NCBI RefSeq assembly: GCF_002752675.1
Contig: NZ_CP024608.1
Coordinates: 1,798,001 to 1,862,000 of the forward strand
DNA length: 64,000 bases
Direction of reading: 5' to 3'
Source: Massilia violaceinigra
GTDB taxonomy: Bacteria; Pseudomonadota; Gammaproteobacteria; Burkholderiales; Burkholderiaceae_D
Below are positions 27,496-37,400 of the stretch, in pieces; position 1 is the first letter of the stretch; each line of letters begins with the position of its first letter. The notes under the pieces are model-generated. The model saw nothing but the letters and a program-made list of their open reading frames with translations. It was not told where the DNA came from and did no database searches. Both the position numbers and the translations under genes were made by a program.

Positions 27496-29832
27496 ATGAA
27501 CGACGCAGCTACCCCAGCGCTCAAAGCGGCGGCGTGGACCGGCGTGGGCGTTTCGCGCGCGCACGAATCGGCCGCGCTGCACGTGCTCGGCCAGGCCACC
27601 TATACCGACGACATTCCCGAAGTGCAGGGCACCCTGCACGCGGCGCTCGGTTTATCGAGCAAGGCGCACGCCAACATCACCGCCATCGACCTTGCCGCCG
27701 TGCGCGCCAGCGTGGGCGTGGTGGCGGTGCTGACGGTTGAGGACATCCCCGGCACCAACGACTGCGGTCCCATCATCCACGACGATCCGATCCTGGCCGA
27801 TGGCCTGGTCATGTACGTCGGCCAGCCGATCTTCATCGTCGTCGCCGACACGCACGACCACGCGCGCCGCGCCGCGCGCCTTGCCAAGGTCACGTACGCG
27901 GAACTGCCCGCCATCCTGACGCCGCAAGCCGCCCGCGCCGCGCAATCGTACGTGCTGCCGCCGATGCTTCTCACGCGCGGCGACTACCAGGCCGCCTTCG
28001 AGAAGGCGCCGCGCTCGGTCAAGGGCGAGCTGTATGTGGGCGGACAGGAGCAGTTCTATCTGGAAGGGCAGATTTCGTACGCCATCCCCAAGGAAGACAA
28101 GGGCATGCTGGTGCTCTGCTCGACCCAGCACCCGAGCGAAATGCAGCACGTGGTGGCGCATGCGCTCGGCCTGCACTCGCATAACATCGTGGTCGAATGC
28201 CGGCGCATGGGCGGCGGCTTCGGCGGCAAGGAGTCGCAATCGGCGCTGTGGGCGGCCGCTTCCGCGATCGCCGCGTCCAAACTCAAGCGCCCGGTCAAGC
28301 TGCGCGCCGACCGCGACGACGACATGCTCGTCACCGGCAAGCGCCACTGCTTCCACTACGAATACGAAGTCGGCTACGACGACGAAGGCCGCATTGTCGC
28401 CGCCAAGGTCGACATGGTGACCCGTGCCGGCTATTCGGCCGACCTGTCGGGGCCAGTGGCCACGCGCGCGGTCTGCCATTTTGATAACACCTATTATTTG
28501 TCCGACGTCGACATCCGCGCGGCCTGCGGCAAGACCAATACGCAGTCCAATACCGCCTTCCGCGGCTTCGGCGGCCCGCAGGGGGCGATTGCCATCGAAT
28601 ACATCATCGATGAAATCGCGCGTGAGCTCGGGCGCGATGCGCTCGACATCCGGCGCATTAATTTCTATGGCCGCGACGAGCGCAACGTCACGCCGTACGG
28701 CCAGGTCGTGGTCGACAACGTGATCCACGCGCTGTCCGCCGAACTGGAAGAGACCAGCGAATACCGCGCGCGCCGCGCGGCCATTAGCGCCTTTAACGCC
28801 GCCAGCCCGGTGCTCAAGAAAGGACTGGCGCTCACGCCCGTCAAGTTCGGCATCGCTTTCAACGTCACGCACCTGAACCAGGCCGGCGCGCTGGTGCACG
28901 TGTACGTCGACGGGTCCATCATCGTCAATCACGGCGGCACCGAAATGGGGCAGGGCATCAACACCAAGGTCATGCAGGTCGTCGCGCATGAGCTGGGGGT
29001 GGACATCGTGAACGTGCGCGCCACCGCCACCGACACGAGCAAGGTATCGAACACCTCGGCCACGGCCGCATCGACCGGCGCCGATTTGAACGGCAAGGCG
29101 GCCCAGGACGCGGCACGCCAGATCCGTGAACGCTTGGCCGCCTACGCGGTCAAGCTGTATGGCGGCGAGGCGGGCGAGGTGGTGTTCGCCGGTGACACGG
29201 TGTTCGTCAACGGCCACGAAGTTGCCTTCCCGGTGCTGGTGCAAAAAGCCTACCTGGCGCGCGTGCAGTTGTGGTCCGACGGGTTTTACGCCACGCCCGG
29301 CCTGCACTGGGACCCGAAGACCATGAATGGCCGCCCATTCTCGTACTACGCTTACGGCGCGGCCGTGGCCGAAGTGGTGGTCGATACCCTTACCGGCGAA
29401 TGGAAACTGCTGCGCGCCGACGCGCTGTACGACGCCGGCAAGTCGCTCAACCCGGCCATCGATATCGGCCAGGTCGAAGGCGCCTTTATCCAGGGCATGG
29501 GCTGGCTCACCACCGAGGAGCTGTGGTGGAACCCGGCCGGCAAGCTGATGACGCATGCGCCGTCGACCTACAAGATTCCGGGCGTATCCGACTGCCCGGA
29601 AGACTTCCGGGTGCGCCTGTTCGACAACCGTAACGTCGAAGACAGCATCCACCGCTCCAAGGCCGTGGGCGAGCCGCCGCTGCTGCTGCCGTTTTCGGTG
29701 TTCTTCGCGATCCGCGATGCGATTTCCAGCGTCGGCGGGCACAAGGTCAATCCTCCGCTGAACGCCCCGGCCACCAGCGAAGAAATCCTTAAATCCATTT
29801 CCGCTGTCGAAGCGGCGCTCAAGGCGGCGTGA
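27496..29832 (+). CDS. xdhB: Xanthine dehydrogenase molybdenum-binding subunit
   Basis: XdhB oxidises hypoxanthine to xanthine and xanthine to urate. At 778 residues it is full length. Landmarks: GQATYTDDIPEVQGTLHAALG near the N terminus, the GGGFGGKE motif at the pterin site, FRGFGGPQGAIAIE, and the catalytic Glu in KAVGEPPLLLPFSVFFAIRDA. The ATG at 27496 follows AAGGAGA. The stop overlaps the xdhC start (TGATG). Confidence 0.97.
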   Translation: MNDAATPALKAAAWTGVGVSRAHESAALHVLGQATYTDDIPEVQGTLHAALGLSSKAHANITAIDLAAVRASVGVVAVLTVEDIPGTNDCGPIIHDDPILADGLVMYVGQPIFIVVADTHDHARRAARLAKVTYAELPAILTPQAARAAQSYVLPPMLLTRGDYQAAFEKAPRSVKGELYVGGQEQFYLEGQISYAIPKEDKGMLVLCSTQHPSEMQHVVAHALGLHSHNIVVECRRMGGGFGGKESQSALWAAASAIAASKLKRPVKLRADRDDDMLVTGKRHCFHYEYEVGYDDEGRIVAAKVDMVTRAGYSADLSGPVATRAVCHFDNTYYLSDVDIRAACGKTNTQSNTAFRGFGGPQGAIAIEYIIDEIARELGRDALDIRRINFYGRDERNVTPYGQVVVDNVIHALSAELEETSEYRARRAAISAFNAASPVLKKGLALTPVKFGIAFNVTHLNQAGALVHVYVDGSIIVNHGGTEMGQGINTKVMQVVAHELGVDIVNVRATATDTSKVSNTSATAASTGADLNGKAAQDAARQIRERLAAYAVKLYGGEAGEVVFAGDTVFVNGHEVAFPVLVQKAYLARVQLWSDGFYATPGLHWDPKTMNGRPFSYYAYGAAVAEVVVDTLTGEWKLLRADALYDAGKSLNPAIDIGQVEGAFIQGMGWLTTEELWWNPAGKLMTHAPSTYKIPGVSDCPEDFRVRLFDNRNVEDSIHRSKAVGEPPLLLPFSVFFAIRDAISSVGGHKVNPPLNAPATSEEILKSISAVEAALKAA

Positions 29833-30833
29833 TGGACGACTGGCTCAGTGCCACCGGTCCAGCCGTGCTGGTGACCGTGGCCATCGTCGAAGGTTCCGGT
29901 CCGCGCGAGTGCGGCGCCAAGATGCTGGTCGACGCGACCCGTGTATTTGACACCATCGGCGGCGGCCACCTTGAACACCGCGCCATCGAGACCGCGCGCG
30001 CCATGCTGGCAGGCGCCCGCCCGCGCCACTTCGAACGCTATGCGCTCGGTCCCAGCCTGGGCCAGTGCTGCGGCGGCGTGGTGCACCTGGCGTTCGAGCT
30101 GCTTGATGCAACGCAGGCTGCGCTGCTCGGGCAGCGGCGCCAGGACGATAGCTGGCGCGTGGTCGCCATCGACGGCGCGCCGGACAGCGCGCTGTTCGAT
30201 GGCGATGGCCGCTGGCTGCTTGGAGCCCGCCCACCCGTGTTCGCGCGCGACCGCGGCGCCTACGTGATGCAGGAGCCGGACGGGCGGCGCTGGCTGGTCG
30301 ACCCGGTGTTCGCTCCGCGCGCGCACCTGGTGCTGTTCGGCGCCGGCCACGTGGGCACGGCCATCGTGCGCGCACTGGCGCACCTGCCGTGCAACGTCAC
30401 CTGGGTCGACGAACGCGACGCCATGTTCCCCCAACAGGTGCCGGCCAACGTCACCATCGAAGCATCCGATGTGCCCGAGGCGCTGGTCGCCGCGGCGCCA
30501 GCCGGTGCCAGTTACCTTGTCATGACGCACAGCCACGCGCTCGACCAGCGCCTGACCGAAGCGATCATGGCACGAGCCGATGTGGGCTGGTTCGGCCTGA
30601 TCGGATCGAAGACCAAACGCCGCCAGTTCGAGCACCGCCTGCGCGCGCGCGGCGTGGACGCGGCGCGCATCGACGCCATGGTCTGCCCGATCGGGCTGGT
30701 CGGGATCACCAACAAAGCGCCGGCGGTCATCGCTGCTTCCGTCTGCGCGCAATTACTGACCGTGTGGGAAGCCATGCAAAGGACGCCCCAAGCGTCCCGG
30801 CAAGCCACGGCCGCAATCACCGAAAGAGTCTGA
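29832..30833 (+). CDS. xdhC: Xanthine dehydrogenase accessory protein XdhC
   Basis: XdhC binds molybdenum cofactor and inserts its sulfurated form into XdhB. The 333-residue protein has the XdhC_CoxI N-terminal domain (VEGSGPRECGAKMLV; GGGHLEHRAIETAR) and a Rossmann-like C-terminal domain (VLFGAGHVGTAIVRALAHL; MTHSHALDQRLTEAI; WFGLIGSKTKRRQFEHRL). The start and stop overlap xdhB and guaD respectively, so the four genes are translationally coupled. Confidence 0.96.
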   Translation: MDDWLSATGPAVLVTVAIVEGSGPRECGAKMLVDATRVFDTIGGGHLEHRAIETARAMLAGARPRHFERYALGPSLGQCCGGVVHLAFELLDATQAALLGQRRQDDSWRVVAIDGAPDSALFDGDGRWLLGARPPVFARDRGAYVMQEPDGRRWLVDPVFAPRAHLVLFGAGHVGTAIVRALAHLPCNVTWVDERDAMFPQQVPANVTIEASDVPEALVAAAPAGASYLVMTHSHALDQRLTEAIMARADVGWFGLIGSKTKRRQFEHRLRARGVDAARIDAMVCPIGLVGITNKAPAVIAASVCAQLLTVWEAMQRTPQASRQATAAITERV

Positions 30834-32161
30834 TGTCTACCGTACCGCCAACCACCGTGCAAGCCTACCGAGCCAGCTTGCTGCATTTTCACGCCGACCC
30901 GGCCTTCAACCCGGATGCCTGCCTGTGGCACGAAGATGGGCTGCTGATCGTCGCCGACGGTAAAGTCAGCGCGGCCGGCGACTACGCGCAGCTGTTTCCG
31001 ACGCTGCCGGCCGGCGCGCTGGTGATCGATTACCGTGGCAAGGTGATCATGCCGGGCTTTATCGACACCCACCTGCATTTCCCGCAGACCGACATGATCG
31101 CCTCGCCGGCGCCTGGCCTGTTGCCGTGGCTGGAGACGTACACCTTCCCGACCGAGCGCCAGTTCGGCGACCCGGCGCACGCGCGCGAAGTGGCCGACTT
31201 TTTCCTCGACGAGCTGCTGCGCTGCGGGACCACCACGGCCATGGTGTACTGCACCGTGCACCGCGAATCGGTCGACGCGTTTTTCGAGGCCAGCGCAGCG
31301 CGCAACCTGCGCATGGCGGCGGGGAAGGTGCTGATGGACCGCAATTGCCCCGAATTTTTGCGCGATACGGCGGAAAGCGGGGCCCGCGACAGCGAGGACC
31401 TGATCAAAAAGTGGCACAACAAGGGCCGTGCGATGTACGCGATCACCCCGCGCTTCGCGCCCACCTCCACCGAGGCGCAATTGCGGATGACGGGCGAGCT
31501 GGCGGCGGCCTATCCGGACACGTTCATCCAGACCCACGTGTCGGAGAACGCGGACGAGTGCAGCTGGGTCAAGTCGCTGTTTCCGGACGCGCGCAGCTAT
31601 CTGGACGTGTACGACCACTATGGGCTGATGCGCGAGCGCGCCATGTTCGGCCACTGCATCTGGCTCGACGACCGCGATTTCGAGCGCATGGCCGAAACCG
31701 GGTCGGCGGCGGCGATCTGCCCGACCTCCAACTTCTTCCTCGGCAGCGGCTTGTTCGATTTTGAAAAGGCCGACGCGGCGCGGGTATCGCTGTCGCTGGC
31801 GACCGACGTGGGGGCGGGGACTTCCTTCTCCATGTTGCAAACTATGAATGAAGCCTATAAAGTAGCGCGACTGAAAGGCAGCTACCTGCCGGCCGCGCGC
31901 ATGTTTTACCTGGCGACGCTGGGCGCGGCGCGCAGCATGCAACTCGAAGGGACCATCGGCAGTTTCGTGGCGGGGGCGGAGGCCGATTTCATCGTGCTCG
32001 ATCCGAAAGCGACGCCGTTGCTGGCGCGCCGCACGGAGCGCTGCAATAATCTCGAGGAGCTGCTGTTCGCGCTGGCGCTGCTGGGCGACGACCGGTGCGT
32101 GGGTGCGACCTATGCGGCCGGGCGAAAGGTGCATGAGCGCGCGAGTACGACGCAAGCGTAA
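30833..32161 (+). CDS. guaD: Guanine deaminase
   Basis: GuaD deaminates guanine to xanthine and so feeds xanthine dehydrogenase. The 442-residue amidohydrolase shows the metal site DTHLHFPQTD, later ligands in QTHVSENADEC and FGHCIWLDD, and the aspartate of SLATDVGAGTSFSML. The ATG at 30833 overlaps the xdhC stop. The short palindrome at 32170-32199 follows the stop and may mark the end of the unit. Confidence 0.97.
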   Translation: MSTVPPTTVQAYRASLLHFHADPAFNPDACLWHEDGLLIVADGKVSAAGDYAQLFPTLPAGALVIDYRGKVIMPGFIDTHLHFPQTDMIASPAPGLLPWLETYTFPTERQFGDPAHAREVADFFLDELLRCGTTTAMVYCTVHRESVDAFFEASAARNLRMAAGKVLMDRNCPEFLRDTAESGARDSEDLIKKWHNKGRAMYAITPRFAPTSTEAQLRMTGELAAAYPDTFIQTHVSENADECSWVKSLFPDARSYLDVYDHYGLMRERAMFGHCIWLDDRDFERMAETGSAAAICPTSNFFLGSGLFDFEKADAARVSLSLATDVGAGTSFSMLQTMNEAYKVARLKGSYLPAARMFYLATLGAARSMQLEGTIGSFVAGAEADFIVLDPKATPLLARRTERCNNLEELLFALALLGDDRCVGATYAAGRKVHERASTTQA

Positions 32162-32169
32162 ATACCGCT

Positions 32170-32199
32170 CCGTCGCTCCCGCCTGCGCGGGAGCGACGG
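32170..32199. repeat. Perfect 13-bp hairpin related to the REP-like repeats
   Basis: CCGTCGCTCCCGC (32170-32182) and its exact complement (32187-32199) close the loop CTGC between guaD and the adenosine deaminase gene. The core CGTCGCTCCCGC resembles the repeats at 553 and 13679. There is no T run. Confidence 0.6.
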
Positions 32200-32222
32200 A
32201 TACTAATCGAGAGAAGAAATCC

Positions 32223-33722
32223 ATGATCCGTAAAACGAGCAGCCTGTTGATCGCCCTGGCGCTGGCCGCCAGCGCACACGGCGCCGCGCCGACCGCCAAA
32301 TCCAAGGCCAACGAAGCGGCCACCGCGCGCCATCTGGCGGGCCTGATCGCCGGCGCCGAGCCGAAACTGTCCGAACTGACCCTGTTCTTCTCGCAGATGC
32401 CCAAGGGCGCCGACCTGCACCACCATTACTCCGGCGCCCTCTACGCCGAACAATACGTCGACTTCCTCGACAAGCAGGGCCTGTGCGTCAACAAGCAGAC
32501 CTACCGCATCGAGACCAGCAAAGCCGTGATCGATGCCCAGCGCGCGCTCCCCGCCGCCGAGCGCACCTGCCTCTCTTCCGCCGAGGTGCTGGCCGACGAC
32601 TTCACCTACCGCGAGCTGCTGCAGCGCTGGTCGAGCAAGGACTTCGACAACCACGGCGCGATCCAGCCGCCGCCGGACCGCCAGTTCTTCCAGACCTTCG
32701 GCTTCTTTGGCCCGGTGTCGAACGCCAATTACAACGAAGGCTTGCTGGAGCTGAAAAAGCGCGCCATCGCCGAAAACGTCGGCTACATCGAAACCATGTT
32801 CAAGCTCGCGCCCATGACGGGCAACGCCGATGCCGACAGCGCCATGTGGAAAGCCGGCGACGACGCCGCGCTCACCGCCGCCATGCGCGCCTGGATGGAG
32901 ACGCTGGAAAAAGACCCGACCTTCAAGCAGAACCTGGCCGACTACGTCGAGCGCATCAAGACCAACCATGCCAACATCGACGACGAGCAGTTCACGATGC
33001 GCTACCAGGCGTACGTTCTGCGCCTGCTCAATCCCTCGCTGGTGTTCTCGTCGATGCTGGCCGGCTTCAAGGCCGCCAGCCAGAGCGAGTTGATCGTCGG
33101 CGTCAACATCGTCGGCCAGGAAAGCCTGGCGCCGTCGATGCGCGACTACGCGCTGCACATGAAGATGTTCCGCTTCCTGAAAACCCAGTATCCGAAGGTG
33201 AAGCTGTCGCTGCACGCGGGCGAGCTGGCGCTGGGCGACGTGCCGCCGGAAGGGCTCAAGTTCCACATCGACCAGGCCCTGAACGTGGCCGGCGCCGACC
33301 GCATCGGCCACGGCATCGACCTGGCGCACGAGTCGAATGCGACCGGGATCATGAAGACCATGCGCGACAAGGACATTCCGGTCGAGATCAACCTGACCAG
33401 CAATGCCTTCATCTCCGGCATCAAAGGCGCCAACCATCCGGTGACCTTGTACCGCAAATTCGGCGTGCCGTATGTGATTTCGACCGACGACGCCGGCGTC
33501 ACGCGTCACAACCTGTCGCAGGAATACACGCTGTTCGCCAGCCGCTACCAGCCGTCGTACGCCGAAATCAAGAAGGTCTCGTACAACGGCGTGCGCTACG
33601 CTTTCCTGCCGGAGCAGGAAAAGCAGCGCCTGACGCGCCAGCTCGACGAGCGCTTCGCGCGCTTCGAGGCGCAGGTGGCCTCCTGGCCAGCCGCCGCCAG
33701 CGCCACCCCACGCGCGCGCTGA
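32223..33722 (+). CDS. Exported adenosine deaminase (ADGF/ADA2-like)
   Basis: A 499-residue enzyme predicted to convert adenosine to inosine outside the cytoplasm. It begins MIRKTSSLLIALALAASAHGAAP, a signal peptide. The catalytic set of the family is present: the HxH metal motif in GADLHHHYSGAL, the proton-relay Glu in LSLHAGELALG, RIGHGIDLAHES, and the metal-binding Asp pair in ISTDDAGVTRHNLSQEY. The protein is longer than the usual cytoplasmic ADA (about 340 residues), with extra N-terminal helices as in secreted adenosine deaminase growth factors. Position after guaD fits purine scavenging. Confidence 0.88.
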   Translation: MIRKTSSLLIALALAASAHGAAPTAKSKANEAATARHLAGLIAGAEPKLSELTLFFSQMPKGADLHHHYSGALYAEQYVDFLDKQGLCVNKQTYRIETSKAVIDAQRALPAAERTCLSSAEVLADDFTYRELLQRWSSKDFDNHGAIQPPPDRQFFQTFGFFGPVSNANYNEGLLELKKRAIAENVGYIETMFKLAPMTGNADADSAMWKAGDDAALTAAMRAWMETLEKDPTFKQNLADYVERIKTNHANIDDEQFTMRYQAYVLRLLNPSLVFSSMLAGFKAASQSELIVGVNIVGQESLAPSMRDYALHMKMFRFLKTQYPKVKLSLHAGELALGDVPPEGLKFHIDQALNVAGADRIGHGIDLAHESNATGIMKTMRDKDIPVEINLTSNAFISGIKGANHPVTLYRKFGVPYVISTDDAGVTRHNLSQEYTLFASRYQPSYAEIKKVSYNGVRYAFLPEQEKQRLTRQLDERFARFEAQVASWPAAASATPRAR

Positions 33723-34426
33723 GCTGTTCCGCCCCGTCGTTTCCGCCACTGGCAGGAACGATGGGGGCGCCGCCCCGGCCCGCCCGGTCTGGCACATCCC
33801 CAATTCTGCCGTTTCCCCGCTCCCACCTCCCAAACGCTGCACAACTTCACTCGCGCCACCTTGCGCGGCACCAAACATCCCTTCGTTTGTTGTAAAAAAT
33901 GATTTACGGAATGGAAAGTCTGTGGCCGTCCTGCTACACATTTGCGTGTCCGGGCAAACGTTTGTCGAAAATCCATATGAAAGGATTTCACCTTGGAAGG
34001 GACGATTTATAATCCGCCAAGGCAAGAAGCCCGGAAAAATGCCTCCCTCAGTCGATCTAGCACTACTTTATGCATGAATTTATATGATCGATATATAAAT
34101 GAATAAACGAAATGGTATTTGTCAGCCGCGCGCGCGCTGCTGCATAGTTGGCTGAGGATGTTTACGGAAACATGAATATTGCCTGTTGCTCCATGGTCAT
34201 GGTGGTGACACATTCAGCAAGTAGACTTGCGCGCTGCGCAGGAACACGCCGCGGTCGGGCGCTCTCGCTCGACGGGCACGACGGATGACAATCAAGACGG
34301 CTTCGCTTTATTTGACAGGCTTTTCGTGGTGGCGCCACAAGCGCCGCCAGCGCAGATTTGCAACAAAGTACAGAGGGAAAGCTTCACGGCTTTCCACCAT
34401 AACATGTCTTTTTTTGGGATTACACA
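33723..34426. other. 704-base intergenic region before the Oar-type receptor
   Basis: No convincing gene lies here; short frames lack ribosome binding sites and protein-like composition. The first 300 bases show nothing I can name. From 34078 the sequence holds a 23-bp inverted repeat and a promoter-like pair, described separately. The remaining 280 bases to the receptor start form a long leader, which includes a T-rich stretch (TCTTTTTTTGGGATTA) just before the start. Confidence 0.6.
34078..34148 (+). promoter_or_regulatory. Site A: 23-bp inverted repeat with downstream promoter
   Basis: ATTTATAT-GATCGAT-ATATAAAT occupies 34078-34100, a perfect 8-bp inverted repeat with a seven-base centre. 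TTGTCA at 34119-34124 and CATAGT at 34143-34148 (18-base spacer) look like a sigma-70 promoter. The repeat centre would lie near -66, a typical activator position. The site upstream of the phosphorylase gene (63570) has the same layout base for base. Confidence 0.72.
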
Positions 34427-37400
34427 ATGATCAAACATAATCGGATGCAGGTCACCAAGCTGGCGCTGGCGCTATCGATCGCGCTGGCGACCTTGCCGGC
34501 CATGGCGCAGAACACCACGTCGGCCATCGGCGGACGCATTTCCGCCGCCGACGGCAAGCCTGCCAGCGGCGCGACCGTATCCATCGTCCACGCAGAATCC
34601 GGTTCCGTCAGCAATGTCGTTACCGACGGCGAGGGGCGCTACGTTGCGCGCGGCCTGCGTTCGGGCGGTCCGTACACGATCATCGTCACCAAAGACGGCA
34701 TCACCGAAAAACGCGAAAACGTCTTCATCCAGCTGGCCGAGACCGCGTCCGTCGACGCCACCTTGGGCGCACCAATGCAGACCGTGACCATCGCCGGTTC
34801 GGCTGCCCGCTCCGAGAAGTTCTCGAAATCGAACATGGGCGCCGGCACCAGCATCGGTTCGGCCGAAATCGCCACCCAGGCATCGATCCAGCGCAATCTG
34901 CAAGACTACGCCCGTGCCGACCCGCGCGTGGCCCAGACCGACAAGGAACGCGGCGAAATCTCCGTGGCCGGCCAGAACTCGCGCTACAACTCGCTGACCA
35001 TCGACGGCGTGGCCGTCAACGATACCTTCGGCCTGGAATCGAACGGCAGCCCGACCGCCAAGCAGCCGATCTCGATCGAAGCGATCCAGACCGTGCAGGT
35101 CAACGTCGCCAACTACGACGTCACGCAAAAAGGCTACACCGGCGGCAACATCAACGCCGTCACCAAGTCCGGCACCAACACCGTCAAGGGCAGCCTCTAC
35201 TACGTGTTCCGTAACGACAAGATGTCCGGCGACCGCTACAACAACGCCAACGACAGCTATTACGCGCCGCCATCGTCCAAGGACACCACCGCCGGCTTTA
35301 CGCTGGGCGGCCCGCTGATCCAGGACAAGCTGTTCATTTTCGCTAACTACGAGAAGCTCGAATCGAGCCGTTCGGCGCCGGCCTTCGGCCCGTTGGGCAG
35401 CTCGCTGACCAACGTCGGCATCACCCCGTCCCTGATCTCCGCGGCCCAGGGCATCGCCAAGAACCAGTACGGCATCGAGCCCGGCACCACCGATGTGCCG
35501 AGCGGCGCCAAGCTGAACGTGGAAGATGCGCTGGTGAAGGTCGACTGGAACATCAACGACGACCACCGCGCAATGTTCCGCTACGCGAAGACGTCGCAGT
35601 CCGAGCCGCAATTTGCCGGCATTTCGGCAACCGGCCTGTCGCTCAATTCGCAATGGTACGCGCAGGACAAGACGATCGAAACCTTCGTCGCCCAGCTGAC
35701 GTCGGACTGGAGCCCGAACTTCTCGACCGAATTCAAACTGTCGCAGCGCGACTATGACAGCGTGCCGACCCTGAACTCGCGCCTCCCGGCGATCAGCCTG
35801 TCGATGACCGGGCGTAATCCGGATGGTACGCCGGCAACCGTGCCGACCACCAACCGTTCGCTGAGCTTCGGCACCGACAGCAGCCGTCACCGCAACATTC
35901 TCGCCACCAAGACCGACGACGTCTATCTGGGCGCGAACTGGGGCCTGGGCGACCACGAAGTCAAGTTCGGCACCGACTACAGCAACAACACGATCTACAA
36001 CGCTTTCCAGCAAAACATTTTCGGCAACTATTCGTTCAACTGCCAGAACAGCAGCGCGGCCTGGACCTACAGCTTCGGCGCGATCACTTGCGCCAGCGCG
36101 ACGCCGGCCCAGGTTGAACAAGCCATCCTGGAAAACTTCGCCAAAGGCCGTCCGAACTCGTACCAGGTGCAGGTCGCCGCTCCTGGCGTGAACCTGAACG
36201 ATGCCGTCGCCAACTTCTCGCTGAAGAACTACGGCGCTTTTGTGCAGGATACCTGGACCATCAGCCCACGCCTGACGGTCAGCGCCGGCGTGCGTCTCGA
36301 TGCTGCCCGCATCAGCGACCGTCCGCTGCGCAACAATGCCGTCGCCGCACCTAAGATCGAAGGCAATGTTGCCACCGGCCTGCGCGAAAAGGGTGGCTAT
36401 GGCATGGACAACACCAACACCTTCGACGGCCAGAATCTGATACAGCCGCGTTTCGGCATCAACTACAACTTCGACACCGCCCGCAAGATGCAAATCCGTG
36501 GTGGCGCCGGCCTGTTCCAGGGTAACGCTGCCGCGGTATGGCTGTCGAACCCGTTCTCGAACCCTGGCGTGGCAACCACGACCGTCGGTTGCGGCACAGG
36601 TAACTTCGCGGCGTGCGGCGGCGCCAGCATCTTCAACGCCAATCCGGACCAGCAGAAAACCAGCTTCGGCGGCAGCGCTGCCATGCCGGCGGCCAACGTC
36701 GACATCCTGGCGCAAGGCTTGCGTCAGCCATCGGTCTGGAAAGCCAACATTGCGTTCGACATGGAATTGCCATGGTACGGCCTGGTCTTCGGTGCCGAGT
36801 ACCTGCACGTCAAGTCCAAGGACGCCATCTTCTATCAGAACTTGAACCTCGGTGCCGCAACGCGCCAGGGCAGCGATGGCCGTTCCCTGTACTACACCAG
36901 CCAGGGTTACAATTCCGCGTGCTGGGGCGCGACCGGCAACGCGATCACCAGCGGCCCCGCCTGCGCTGGTTTCCGTTCCAAGGCACTGAGCAACGAATCG
37001 TTCGCCAACGTGCTGCTGGCGCAAAAAACCGACCAGGGCGGCAGCGGCATGGCGACCCTGTCGCTGAGCCGTCCGATGACGTCGGGCCTGGCCTGGTCGA
37101 TGGCGTACACCTACACCGACTCCAAGGAAGTGTCGCCACTGACCTCGTCGACCTCGAACTCGAACTTCACCGGCCGTTCGATCTTCAACCCGAATGAAGA
37201 AGTCAACGCCAATTCGAGCTACCTGGTCAAGAACCGCGTCAACGCCATCGTCAACTTCCAGAAGAGTTTCTTCGGTGCGTACAAGACCCGCTTCGGCATG
37301 TTCTACGAAGGCCGTTCGGGCAAGCCCTACAGCTGGACCGTCAACAACGACTTGAACGGCGACGGTTCCGGTGGTAACGACCTGATGTACATCCCGTCGG

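Noticed and set aside
27652..29742. 696-residue open frame antisense to xdhB
   Set aside because: The sense strand encodes a complete XdhB with all motifs; the antisense has none.
33723..34426. Hidden small gene in the long gap before the Oar-type receptor
   Set aside because: Short frames on both strands have no ribosome binding site and composition unlike protein.
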